Shown here: in pieces, positions 9,490 to 18,986 of the stretch | Layout of the letters: every line of letters starts with the position of its first letter | Position numbering within the stretch: the first letter of the stretch is position 1 | Assembly: GCA_020696395.1 (NCBI GenBank) | Contig: JAEHCN010000006.1 | Span: forward strand, 1 to 33,023 | Origin: Thermoplasmata archaeon | Lineage (GTDB): Archaea > Thermoplasmatota > Thermoplasmata > UBA10834 | Direction: 5' to 3' | DNA: 33,023 bases | The notes under the pieces: generated by a model | The model's database searches: none | What the model saw: only the letters and a program-made list of their open reading frames with translations | What the model was told of the DNA's origin: nothing | Position numbers and translations under genes: made by a program

Positions 9490-10266
9490 CTATCCCGGCA
9501 ACACCGCGGTCGAGGGCACGCTCTCGCCCTCCAGAGCCTTCTTCAGTCTGCCTGGAACATCACCGTTCAGTATGATACACTTTTCGCAGTGGGACGCTAT
9601 GTCCAGCATTCGGTCCAACTTGCCGTATATGCTGCCCGTCACATCAGCGTTGAGCGACTCGGTCCTACGGAGGTTGTCAAGGGTCTCGCGCCCGAGCTCG
9701 TGTATCAGCTCCGCTCCGTGGTCGGTCTTCGGATCGCCCGTGAAGACCCCGTCTACATCGGCACAGAAGACCACCAGCCTCGGTTTGAAGTGACGAGCCA
9801 GCTCCGCCATCATGAGGTCGCCCGAACAGATTGAGAACCTTAGAGACTCGTCAGGGACGACATCGCCGAACGTGACTGGCACGAGCCCCAGGCCGATCAT
9901 CTTCTGGAACAATGAGGGATCGAACACCTTCACCGCCGATCCATCAAAGGTCGCGCTTGCCGCTGGGGGTATCGATACACCACGGACCCCACTGTCAATC
10001 AGCGCCTCCAGTACCCGCGTGTTGAGCTCGCGGACGTCCCTCTGGACTATCGCCACCGGGTGCAGCTGCGACTCATCAGAGAATCCCTCGTCGAGCCGGT
10101 GCTCCTTCGCGAGTACATGCCCGTATGAGCCAGCTCCATGCACGACGATCAGCGAGCCGTCCCGTCCCTGCATCTCGCTCGCGAGTCGACGACAGGCTTC
10201 ATCCTTGAAGGTGCGCAACCTGCCCTTGTCGGTGATCACACTGCCGCCCAGCTTGACCAGAAACAT
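9490..10266 (-). CDS. Isopentenyl phosphate kinase
   Basis: Amino acid kinase fold: MFLVKLGGSVITDKG, VVHGAGSYGHVLAKEH, VVFCADVDGVFTGDP, DVTGSIYGKLDRML. The ORF is open to 10290; ATG 10266 is the better start. Confidence 0.93.
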   Translation of the reverse strand: MFLVKLGGSVITDKGRLRTFKDEACRRLASEMQGRDGSLIVVHGAGSYGHVLAKEHRLDEGFSDESQLHPVAIVQRDVRELNTRVLEALIDSGVRGVSIPPAASATFDGSAVKVFDPSLFQKMIGLGLVPVTFGDVVPDESLRFSICSGDLMMAELARHFKPRLVVFCADVDGVFTGDPKTDHGAELIHELGRETLDNLRRTESLNADVTGSIYGKLDRMLDIASHCEKCIILNGDVPGRLKKALEGESVPSTAVLPG

Positions 10267-10403
10267 CTCGCCTCGCGCCACAGACCGCACCTCATCAGCC
10301 GTAAGTTGACTGCCGATGCGCTTCGCCCATGATAAACCCGTCGAGCTTAAGGACCAGCCTAGCAGCGCTTGAGCTTCGGCCGTTCCGCTGGGTTCTTATG
10401 TGC

Positions 10404-10676
10404 CTATCTGGCGAGATATATCTCGATCGACGACACGTTGGCTTCTGAACCGTCCAGTCCGGGCAGGTGTTCAGTCTCTATCTTGACGTCCTTGTAGTCC
10501 ACGTCGCGTACGAAGCGGTTCCTGACAATCTCCGAGACATCCACTGCCCTGCTTATGGCGCGCCCTCTGGCCTTTATGCATACATCGTCGCAGCCACCGT
10601 TGAACTGTGAGACGACTGCCAGTACGTAGTTCATCGTCGCCTTCTTTCCAATGTATATGGTGTTCTCCTCGGCCAT
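10404..10676 (-). CDS. albA: DNA/RNA-binding protein Alba
   Basis: [20 protein letters not shown]...[24 protein letters not shown] is canonical Alba. Confidence 0.97.
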   Translation of the reverse strand: MAEENTIYIGKKATMNYVLAVVSQFNGGCDDVCIKARGRAISRAVDVSEIVRNRFVRDVDYKDVKIETEHLPGLDGSEANVSSIEIYLAR

Positions 10677-10721
10677 CTACTCCTCCTGAAGCCCAACCCA
10701 GGCAACTTAGTCGATTTCTAA

Positions 10722-10734
10722 CTATATAAACAGT
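10722..10734 (-). promoter_or_regulatory. TATA-box promoter of albA
   Basis: Minus-strand TGTTTATATAGTT about 50 nt upstream of the albA ATG; GGAGGAG SD just before the ATG. Confidence 0.7.
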
Positions 10735-10825
10735 TCCACATGGTGTTGAAGAGGGAGGTCCCTCGGACGCCAAGTGCACCCATTTCCTGAGGCTCATGGC
10801 ATGTGGCTTAACAGATGGAAAGCGG

Positions 10826-11749
10826 TCACAGCTCGGTGCCGCATTTCCTGCAGAAGGTGTCGCTACCGTCCGAGCGCCTGCCGCATTTCGGACAGATGCG
10901 TTCCTTGGCGGACGGTGCCCCGCAGTGCCCGCAGAACACGTCGTCAGGAAGGACCATGCTGCTGCACGAACCGCACTTCAATCCAGCAACCTGCTCACCT
11001 GGCATCGAGGCGACGTCCTCGACGCACTCGCCTGCCAGAGGTGTCTTGCGCTTGGCCTTCAGCGGGATCGTGTCGGCCGCGGCAGCCTCATTCAGCTCCT
11101 TTCTGGCCTTGACCGCAAGAGACAGGGCCTTCGGGTAGTTGGACGCCTCGAACTCGGATTCGGCCATCTTCAGGAGCGATTTCGCCTTCTTGAAGCGCTC
11201 CGAAGGCACGGATGCCCTGCCGATCTCGTCCTTCGCGGTGGTTATCTCGAACCGCGCGCTGAGGTGTCCGGAACTCTCGTCGATGGGGAGCTTGGTGCCC
11301 TTGTAAGTGTCAGAATGGCTCGGACGCGTGTCAGAGCCTACTATCTCCTCGGCGAGCTGCTCCAGGTCATTCGTATCGTCCCCGGCGACCACCGACTTCC
11401 TGACCTGCCTCTGCCTGGGCCGACGGCATTTCATAAGCTCGACCCTGGCGCTCTCGCAATGGTCCGTTGCGCGGCCGAAGTCGCCCCTGGCCATCGCATC
11501 CCTCGCCCTGTTTAGGATGGCCCGGGCGCTGCTGACGTCCGCTCCCTCCCTCTCGATGACATCCATCACCGAGCGAGTGGTGAGAACCGCGTTGTAAGCC
11601 TCGTCCTTGCGCTGGCTGGCGACTCGGGCATCCTTCGTTTTGCCGCGCATTACCCTTAGCTCGAAGTACACGATGAAAATCATGACGACGATCAGGACAA
11701 CTGACAGAAGCAACTTCTCATCGGTTGTTAGAGCCAAGGCAGCCAGCAC
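10826..11749 (-). CDS. Membrane-anchored protein with helical domain and C-terminal double zinc ribbon
   Basis: N-terminal TM (LLLSVVLIVVMIFIVYF); C-terminal CxxC pairs LKCGSCSSMVLPDDVFCGHCGAP...ICPKCGRRSDGSDTFCRKCG. GTG 11749 lies about 25 nt downstream of TTTATAAG. Confidence 0.8.
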   Translation of the reverse strand: MLAALALTTDEKLLLSVVLIVVMIFIVYFELRVMRGKTKDARVASQRKDEAYNAVLTTRSVMDVIEREGADVSSARAILNRARDAMARGDFGRATDHCESARVELMKCRRPRQRQVRKSVVAGDDTNDLEQLAEEIVGSDTRPSHSDTYKGTKLPIDESSGHLSARFEITTAKDEIGRASVPSERFKKAKSLLKMAESEFEASNYPKALSLAVKARKELNEAAAADTIPLKAKRKTPLAGECVEDVASMPGEQVAGLKCGSCSSMVLPDDVFCGHCGAPSAKERICPKCGRRSDGSDTFCRKCGTEL

Positions 11750-11940
11750 CTCGGCTCGATTACCTGTTTGAGTTCTTATAAACCCTTTCCTGTAGGTACC
11801 ATGTACCACCAGGAAGCGACGGAGAAGAGTGAAGAGAAAGAGTGGCTGACAGCGTTCCACGCTCACAACGGGTTCAAACGATGCGGTTCACCCTGTACCC
11901 GAAGGTACCTGGCTAGGGCATCTAGCCGCTGCAATCACGA

Positions 11941-12064
11941 GGCCACAAGGACCTTAAGCTTCCCGAGGGCTCGCGCACCTCAGTACCGCAAAGAACGTGG
12001 GCGGGCTTAACTTCTGGGTTCAGGATGAGACCAGGTGTGGCCCCGCCACTTTGGCCGTCAAACC
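11941..12064 (-). rRNA. 5S rRNA (unlinked)
   Basis: Minus strand GGCCAAAGTGGCGGGGCCACACCTGGTCTCATCCTGAACCCAGAAGTTAAGCCCGCCCACG...GGTACTGAGGTGCGCGAGCCCTCGGGAAGC matches archaeal 5S helices II/III, loop C, the GAAGTTAAGC core, loop E and helix IV. 124 nt. TATA-like TTAAATAC about 33 nt upstream. Confidence 0.9.
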
Positions 12065-12183
12065 GCTCTTCGGGTCGACTAATAACGATTCCGTATTTAA
12101 GACTTGTCAACGGTAGCGCCGTACTGTCAGGTCAGCAAGGCCATTCGCCGCAACGCAACCGTGGACAGACATGTTGAATACTC

Positions 12184-12957
12184 ATGCCTGCGTTCGTCGC
12201 ACGGCTGGACATGAGACGGATAGACGTTGTGACTTTCGATCTGTGGGACACGCTCATCCAGGAGGTGCCAGGGGGCTCGTCCAGGGTGGCCAAAATCAGG
12301 ATGGAGCGGATAGCGGACATACTCGAGGCATCCAACCGACCGCACACACTCGAGGAGATCGAGAGCGCATACGTCGAAACTGGCGGTTTCCTGTACCGTG
12401 TCTGGAGCGAATCCAAGGATGTGTCAGTCAGAGACCAAGTGATCTTCATGCTGGACAGCATCGAGCGGAATCTGCCCTCCATGCTCGGAGCCGAGACCGT
12501 CGCAGAGATAGAGGAGACATACTCCGTTGGCATGCTCGAGCACAGGCCCGGCCTGCTTCCGGGTGCGAAGGAGGCTCTTCGGGACGTGCAGGGCATGGGC
12601 ATGCGGATGGGGCTGATCTCAAACACTGGCCGCACTCCAGGTGCAGCCCTCAGGACCGTCATGAGAGGCCTCGGCATACTACAGTATTTCAGCGTCACGA
12701 CATTCTCGAACGAGATCCTAGCGAGGAAGCCCGCACCGGCCATATTCAGCACCGCCCTGAGGGAGTTAGGTGCCCGGACGGGGGCCGCCCTGCACATCGG
12801 CGACGACCCGAGGTCGGACATAGACGGGGCGAAGGATTTCGGCATGGGGGCGATCCAAATACGGTCCGAGAGGTTCGAGGACAACGAGCGCGCAGATGCG
12901 TGCGCGGACAACCTCGAGGAAGTGGTCAAAGCAATCGATTCGCTCAGAGAATCATGA
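12184..12957 (+). CDS. HAD superfamily hydrolase
   Basis: VVTFDLWDTLIQ (DxxxT-type motif I variant), LISNTGRTPG (motif II), ARKPAPAIF (motif III K), HIGDDPRSDIDGAKDFG (motif IV). Confidence 0.88.
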   Translation: MPAFVARLDMRRIDVVTFDLWDTLIQEVPGGSSRVAKIRMERIADILEASNRPHTLEEIESAYVETGGFLYRVWSESKDVSVRDQVIFMLDSIERNLPSMLGAETVAEIEETYSVGMLEHRPGLLPGAKEALRDVQGMGMRMGLISNTGRTPGAALRTVMRGLGILQYFSVTTFSNEILARKPAPAIFSTALRELGARTGAALHIGDDPRSDIDGAKDFGMGAIQIRSERFEDNERADACADNLEEVVKAIDSLRES

Positions 12958-13000
12958 AGTAAGACCCCGTCAGACTGATTGCGACGGTTCGGCAGTGTTT

Positions 13001-13789
13001 CTAGAGAGATCCGAGCGCGAACAGGAGCGCGAGAAGAGTGCCTATCGCTATAGACAGGAAGTTGTTCCCCAGCTTCCCGATCTTTCCTTTCCGCTCCCAA
13101 GTGGCGCCTATCAAGCTGTCGATCTGACATCCGAAGAACCCACAGAGCATCGGAATGAGTAGCGTCCTCGGCCCAGCGAGTAGGTTGGTATCGAGGGTCG
13201 CGAACACGACGTATGCGACGGTCGAAGTGTACGCCGCCGCTACGAACGCAACGATCATGCCGGTGAGTGACACGCCACCGTCCACCCCCCGTTTCGTCCG
13301 TTTGAACGTGGTTATCATGAACACCCGCGGATCCACGATGCCGATCTCGCTCGCGGCGGTATCTGACGCCGCGACCGCGATAGCCGTCACGAACAGGAAA
13401 CTGGCGACGTCCTTGGGAAAAGGGTTCGAGCCAACATCGCCGTTCGCTAGTGTCTCACCGACGAAACTGGCCAGAGCTATCGCCATCGGTATACCGCCGT
13501 TGGCCACGATGTTCCTCCAAGTCCGCTCTCCATGGCCGCCCTCCTGGAAACCCTCGGACCGCTTCCACTCGAACCTGTACTTAGTCGCTCCGAAGCTGGA
13601 TACGAGGAACACCAGGAGGAGCAAGAGCCACAGCACGCTCCCGCACAAGCCTATTATCATGCCGATGACAAAGGCCGAGAGCGAACCCGAGAGGTCGAAT
13701 ATCTTTCTCTTGTACGAGACGCCTGCCAAGATGAGGCAGAAGATGGTCACGCCTACGAACGTGGCGATATCCGGCACGGGTACTCCCAA
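13001..13789 (-). CDS. DUF92 family integral membrane protein
   Basis: Multi-TM protein with NGGIP, ASDTAASEIG, KRGVDGGVSLTG and CGFFGCQIDSLIGATWER, typical of DUF92 (TIGR00297-like). Confidence 0.88.
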   Translation of the reverse strand: MGVPVPDIATFVGVTIFCLILAGVSYKRKIFDLSGSLSAFVIGMIIGLCGSVLWLLLLLVFLVSSFGATKYRFEWKRSEGFQEGGHGERTWRNIVANGGIPMAIALASFVGETLANGDVGSNPFPKDVASFLFVTAIAVAASDTAASEIGIVDPRVFMITTFKRTKRGVDGGVSLTGMIVAFVAAAYTSTVAYVVFATLDTNLLAGPRTLLIPMLCGFFGCQIDSLIGATWERKGKIGKLGNNFLSIAIGTLLALLFALGSL

Positions 13790-13806
13790 CTCTGCTCACC
13801 TAGCCC

Positions 13807-16800
13807 TCATTCGAGCCTGCCCGGGAACGCGGGCGCCCTGGAATACAGCTTCTTCATTATGTCGTTTACGCCCCTCACCTTGTCGAGGTCGCCGTCCCAA
13901 TCGATTAGATCCATGGAGAACTCCTGCTCTATCTCGGTCACGACCCTCCTCATCCTGCGCGTGGCCTTCTTTGACACCTTGCCGTGGAGCACGACCGCCA
14001 GGAATATGTTCTCCCCTCTCTCGAGCAGGACCGATTTGCTGCCGAAGTCGAGCTTGCGCAGGGTGAACGAGGTGTCGTCCTTGAACGAGTCGCGGACGAA
14101 ATCCTGGATGGCGACGAACATGCTCCCGAGCACCTGGTCGTCCATCCCGGGCTTCAGCCTCCTGGTGCTGTGCGCCATCAACCTGCCGTCGTTGTATATG
14201 ACGAATGTCTCGTCGACCGCAATACCGGATTCGCGCGCGAAGTAGGCCGCGGTCGCGAACGCCGCGGCGACGGCCATCGCCAGGAGATATGGCCACGCGG
14301 CGTCGATGAAATGCATCTTGACCGTGACGGAATAAGTGTCGCTAGTGACTGAGATGCCAGCCAGGTCGCCGACCTCGAACCAGAAGGATATCGTCCCGGT
14401 CCTCATGGGCACCTCCGCGACAGCGTAGAAGCTGTTCCCTTCGCACTGCTTCATACGGATGGAGGACGGGGAGTCGTCTCCCGGGAACCTTATGAGCAAG
14501 AAGACCCCCTGCGGGTCGATGTTCTCGTCGTCGACCCTTATCGTAACGTTGAGCCTGTCTCCCGCGTGTGTGAAGTTGGACGCCGTAAGCAGCGTGATCT
14601 CCGGGGCGACGCTGTCGACCGTGACCACGATGCCGTCGAGGACCGCCACGTTACCGTCACGATCCTTGGCGACAACGTCAATGGTGTAGGCTCCGTCGGT
14701 CCAGCCGCTGGTGCCTATCTCGTACAGTGTCGTGAAGTTGGCGGGAGCGCCATCGTTCAGCGAGTACCTCACGTACTCGAGAGGTATGGTGTCGTCACTG
14801 ACGGAGAACCGTATGGAAGTGCCCGGTACCACGACGGCGTTGTTGGCCGGCGATATCAACTCGATCATGGGCTGGAGGAGCGGGAGGACCCTCGAGACGA
14901 CCAGCACGTTCCCGTCGTCGTCGGTCATCGTGATGTTGACCTGGTAATCCCTTACGGGGTCGTACTCGTGAATCGTCGGAGTCGATGGCGGACCGGTACG
15001 AAGCAGCTCACTCCCGTCGCCGAACTCCCACAGGACATTCGACAGGTCCGGATAGGTCTCGGCGAAATACGACGCGTTGAATGTAATCGTCGATGAAGCA
15101 GGAGGGGCTCCGCGGGCAACGACCACGTCATCGAAGGTCCCCTCGAGCTCGCGGTCCCTTATCTCGACGGTGACGAGGGCTATCGTCGTCGACCCGTCGG
15201 AATCCGTCACATTCACCTTGGCAGTGTAGTGACCCGCCCACAGGTAAGAGTGTTCCGTGTTGTTGACGGTAGTGGAGGAATCCGCCAGGAACTCCCCGCC
15301 CGACGCCATGAAGTCCCACTCGTAGAGGACCGCTTCATCGTACGACTCTACCGAAGCGGAAAGAGTCACAATGTCGAACTCGTAGTACCACGACTGCAAT
15401 GGCAATGTGGATAGTGAGACCGCGGGAGGAAGCTCCGCGACTGAGAAGTCAAGGTCGAACTCGTCTTCGTCTCCGTCCGCCTCGGATACGACGAGGCTCA
15501 TAGTGTAGTCCCCGTCCGCCAGGACGAACTCCACGGCCAGCATCTCATCCGCGGTCAACGAGTATACACCTGAGTAGCCGTCAGGCCCCGTGATGCTCCA
15601 GCTCCACGATGTGATCCCGTCCGGTGAATCCGATGCCACGAAGTGGAAGGGCAGACCCTCGCCGGGAGCAGAGGTCGAGAGCGTCAGGGTGGCATCCGGG
15701 CCTATGTCGAGGACCGTGAGGTCATGGAAGGCCATGCTGCTGTTCCCGTCGATGTCCGTCACCTTGACAGCTATGGAGTAGACCTCAGAATCTCCGTCAG
15801 CGTAGAAAGCGTGGGAAGTTGTGTTGACATAGGTCGTCTCGTTCGCTACGAAAGGCTCACCGTCATAGGAGAAGTTCCACTCGTAGCTTACGATCGGGTC
15901 CCAAGGTTCGCTTGCGAACGAGTCCACAAGCACCTCGAACACCACCTCGCTGCCCTCATCGACGACGAGGGGCGCTGATATGGCGACCTCGGGTGCCACG
16001 GCCAGCACGGTGAATGCCTCCGTGTGGTTCGTGACGGATCCGTCTGAGTCGGTGGCTTCAAGCGAGACGCTGTGAGGGCCGTTGTCGAACACGGCGTCGA
16101 TCGACCCTACGAGGCCGCTCGAAACGAGAACATCATCGACGCTCCAGTTCATGTTGACTACGGTATCGAATGAGGTCGTTGTGTCATTGAAGTAGATCGT
16201 CACGCCCTCCACGGGAGGATACGGTTCGATCGTGAAGCTGGCGTGAGGGTAGCTGTCGACAACCGAGACGGTCGTGTAGTCCGTATCGTTCAGTCCCCAC
16301 GGATCTCTGATCTCCATGGTGATGGCGAACTCACCCAGGCTCATGTACGTGTACACAGGACAGGGCTCCCTGGCCCATTCAATATCCCACGTGTCGTCGC
16401 CGTCAAGGTCCCATCGGTATTCCATGTACGGGATCTCGGATGCGCCTGTGATAGACGAGCCGTTGAATGTGAACGGGTCACCCTGATGCGCGGTGTACGG
16501 ACCGCCTGCGTCAGCGACCGGTGGGAAGTTGACCTGCTCCCAGGCAGAAAGCGAATGGGATTCCGCGTTGCACACGATCAGGTCCCCTCTGTGGTCTTGC
16601 GTCGCGTCTCCAACCATTGCCCGACACGGGGACGCTCCCGTGACGAAGGTCATGGATGGAGAAGATGGGAACGAACCGCCGTCTTGCCGGTACAGGAACA
16701 GAAGGTCAGCCGATTCGAGGATGGTCACAATGTCGTCATGGCCATCATCGGTCGCGTCAAACAGCCCGACGAAACCAGGGCTTTCTGGGAGTGCGAGAGT

Positions 16801-18861
16801 GCCAAAGGGTACGCTGCTCGCGAAGCCGCTTTGGTCGTACAAATACACGTCGTTGTCCCCATCACGGACCCCCACGATATCATCACGTCCGTCGCCAGTG
16901 ATGTCGCCGCTTAGGACCACGCTGAACACATCATCGAAACTGGCCGTCAGGTTCTCGTCCGTAGGCAGAGAGATCGGATTCGGAGAGGAGGGGTTCTGGA
17001 AAACGATGCCGATTGTCCTGAGTCCCTTGGGGAATGCAAGATCGTCAAGGCCGTCTGAATCGAAGTCGCCGACAGCGACGGAGCCAATCGGAATGCCAGG
17101 TGAAACGGATAGAACGGTTGTCTCATCGAACAGAACCTCATCCCCGGTGTTGAAATTGACCTCTATCTCTCCGGCATCGGTTGCGAATATGAGGTCGAGC
17201 AAACCGTCATCGTTCAAATCGCCGTAGCAGGCATCTGCCGCGTTATGGTCGTATTGGAACTGTCGGACGGTGAAACCGTCAGGGAGCGTGGAATCGCCGC
17301 AATGCAGTGTGAAATCGCCGGTATCGTTGCTCGTAGTCATCACATCATCCCAACCGTCGCCATCGAAGTCGGCGACTAACATCAGTCGGGGTTCGTATCC
17401 GAGGGCCATCGTCGTCATTGAACCTGAGAATGATAGTGAGTATCCGAAGGCGTCGAGGTCGGGGTAGAGCAGGACGGCGTCATCCCAATCATCGCCATTG
17501 AGGTCGCCAACCGAAACGGCGCTAGCGGCGTAGTACGAGTTCGACCACATGGTAAGGTTGCTGTTGCTGAAGTACGGCGAGTTCGATGTGTACAATGCCA
17601 AACTCGACCCGCTCCAGTCGTCCCGCGCAGATGCGATCGCTACATCTGCGACGGCGTTTCCGTCCAAATCTGCAATGAGGGAATTTCGAGGGATTTCCCC
17701 TGTCGGGAACAGGAAGTCGGGTGTCGAGGGCCATATCGGAGATGTCGTGCGCTGGAACATCCCGAGTGCTACGTTGTCATCCTCGCTGAGAATGAGCAAA
17801 TCGTCTCTTCCGTCTCCGTCTAGGTCTCCAACTCTAACGTCACCTGGCAAGAACTCGAGAGGCAGGGAGAAATCATCCGTAGACGGCAATTCACCGCCAC
17901 TCTGAAAACGGATGTGGGTTGCTGAAGGATTCTCAGTACATACGACAAGGTCGCTGGTTGAATCTCCATTCAGAATTCCGGAGAAAAGAGTCGTTGGTGA
18001 GCCATCAAACGCAATTGACATGTCTGGACTCATCCCAAACGAGAATGGTTGCCCAAAGACCAACACTGATGAGTCGTGATAATTGGAGACTGCAAGATCT
18101 GCGTCGTCGTCCCCGTCAAAATCAGCGATGCATATCGCGTTTGAACCTAGGCCAGTCTCAAATATCGCTGGCGACAGATAGCTTGGGCCTTGAAAAACCT
18201 CAACATATCCAGGTGAGGTTGATGGCGAGCTTCCCGCACACAGAACAGCAATGTCGTCTCCGGCATCTCCAGATAGATTGCCCGCCACAATCATGGTTGC
18301 GTTCTCGTACGTCAGGTATCTAGGCAGGCTGAGAAACTTCTCGAATGATGATGTGGTCGAATTGAAATCGAATATCTCAAACATGTCGACATCCGGCTCA
18401 TTCATCCTTCGCTCCAGGACGGAAATCTGCATCTCCCCTGAGCCTTCTACGTCGACAACTGCAAGACTAATGGGTATTCTATCCAGAGATATGTTGAAGG
18501 AAGGATGGGAGAGGTACCCACCTGTAATCTGGCAAGAGAACACTGAGACTGCAGGATCGGGCCCAGACACGGCAACAATCAAATCATCCATTCCGTCTTT
18601 GTCAACGTCTCCAAGTGCTACATCTGTCGACCCACCAGGAAGCATCAATGCTCTCGAAATCATCGGATACTCAGGAACGGTGGCCGATGTGTCGATTGGC
18701 GGGGTGAACTGAACCGATTCGAGCACCAGCTGCCTAGTCCCGCCGTCGCTGTCATCAGAAGCCGAGGGGGTCCCCTCGTGATATGCCTGCGAGACTGCTA
18801 GAGGCGCTAGTAGAGATGCAACGATGACAACGACCAGTGTCGTCGCCGAGAATCGATGCAC
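13807..18861 (-). CDS. Giant surface protein: signal peptide, 14 FG-GAP-like repeats, PKD-like domains, TM, cytoplasmic roadblock/longin-like domain
   Basis: Signal MHRFSATTLVVVIVASLLAPLAVSQA; repeated DxDGDGxDDLxV units; PKD-like PPVADAGGPYTAHQGDPFTFNGSS...YRWDLDGD; TM WPYLLAMAVAAAFATAAYFA; about 145-aa intracellular tail. Confidence 0.88.
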   Translation of the reverse strand: MHRFSATTLVVVIVASLLAPLAVSQAYHEGTPSASDDSDGGTRQLVLESVQFTPPIDTSATVPEYPMISRALMLPGGSTDVALGDVDKDGMDDLIVAVSGPDPAVSVFSCQITGGYLSHPSFNISLDRIPISLAVVDVEGSGEMQISVLERRMNEPDVDMFEIFDFNSTTSSFEKFLSLPRYLTYENATMIVAGNLSGDAGDDIAVLCAGSSPSTSPGYVEVFQGPSYLSPAIFETGLGSNAICIADFDGDDDADLAVSNYHDSSVLVFGQPFSFGMSPDMSIAFDGSPTTLFSGILNGDSTSDLVVCTENPSATHIRFQSGGELPSTDDFSLPLEFLPGDVRVGDLDGDGRDDLLILSEDDNVALGMFQRTTSPIWPSTPDFLFPTGEIPRNSLIADLDGNAVADVAIASARDDWSGSSLALYTSNSPYFSNSNLTMWSNSYYAASAVSVGDLNGDDWDDAVLLYPDLDAFGYSLSFSGSMTTMALGYEPRLMLVADFDGDGWDDVMTTSNDTGDFTLHCGDSTLPDGFTVRQFQYDHNAADACYGDLNDDGLLDLIFATDAGEIEVNFNTGDEVLFDETTVLSVSPGIPIGSVAVGDFDSDGLDDLAFPKGLRTIGIVFQNPSSPNPISLPTDENLTASFDDVFSVVLSGDITGDGRDDIVGVRDGDNDVYLYDQSGFASSVPFGTLALPESPGFVGLFDATDDGHDDIVTILESADLLFLYRQDGGSFPSSPSMTFVTGASPCRAMVGDATQDHRGDLIVCNAESHSLSAWEQVNFPPVADAGGPYTAHQGDPFTFNGSSITGASEIPYMEYRWDLDGDDTWDIEWAREPCPVYTYMSLGEFAITMEIRDPWGLNDTDYTTVSVVDSYPHASFTIEPYPPVEGVTIYFNDTTTSFDTVVNMNWSVDDVLVSSGLVGSIDAVFDNGPHSVSLEATDSDGSVTNHTEAFTVLAVAPEVAISAPLVVDEGSEVVFEVLVDSFASEPWDPIVSYEWNFSYDGEPFVANETTYVNTTSHAFYADGDSEVYSIAVKVTDIDGNSSMAFHDLTVLDIGPDATLTLSTSAPGEGLPFHFVASDSPDGITSWSWSITGPDGYSGVYSLTADEMLAVEFVLADGDYTMSLVVSEADGDEDEFDLDFSVAELPPAVSLSTLPLQSWYYEFDIVTLSASVESYDEAVLYEWDFMASGGEFLADSSTTVNNTEHSYLWAGHYTAKVNVTDSDGSTTIALVTVEIRDRELEGTFDDVVVARGAPPASSTITFNASYFAETYPDLSNVLWEFGDGSELLRTGPPSTPTIHEYDPVRDYQVNITMTDDDGNVLVVSRVLPLLQPMIELISPANNAVVVPGTSIRFSVSDDTIPLEYVRYSLNDGAPANFTTLYEIGTSGWTDGAYTIDVVAKDRDGNVAVLDGIVVTVDSVAPEITLLTASNFTHAGDRLNVTIRVDDENIDPQGVFLLIRFPGDDSPSSIRMKQCEGNSFYAVAEVPMRTGTISFWFEVGDLAGISVTSDTYSVTVKMHFIDAAWPYLLAMAVAAAFATAAYFARESGIAVDETFVIYNDGRLMAHSTRRLKPGMDDQVLGSMFVAIQDFVRDSFKDDTSFTLRKLDFGSKSVLLERGENIFLAVVLHGKVSKKATRRMRRVVTEIEQEFSMDLIDWDGDLDKVRGVNDIMKKLYSRAPAFPGRLE

Positions 18862-18949
18862 GTGTAACCCATCCCAGGAATACGCAGAGGATTACCTTCA
18901 TATGATACTTTCGGGAAAAATGAGCGCCAGGGCCTGAAAATCTCCTGTC

Positions 18950-18970
18950 CAAACCTTATATAGAAATACC
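18950..18970 (+). promoter_or_regulatory. TATA-box promoter of the site-2 protease gene
   Basis: aaaccttatatagaaatacc about 25-30 bp before ATG 18987. Confidence 0.7.
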
Positions 18971-18986
18971 GCCTACATTCGAAGCG

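Noticed and set aside
10796-11515. 239-aa plus-strand ORF opposite the zinc-ribbon gene
   Set aside because: Antisense to clear CxxC zinc ribbons; composition is that of a shadow frame.
12132-13130. 332-aa minus-strand ORF opposite the HAD hydrolase
   Set aside because: Ser/Arg-rich low-complexity translation typical of antisense frames in high-GC DNA; the plus-strand HAD motifs are clear.
13155-14066. 303-aa plus-strand ORF opposite DUF92 and the giant protein
   Set aside because: Crosses two well-supported minus-strand genes and shows no recognisable motifs.
16243-17227. Overlapping plus-strand ORFs of 223 and 244 aa
   Set aside because: Shadow frames of the FG-GAP repeats; the repetitive codon pattern of the sense strand keeps the antisense frames open.
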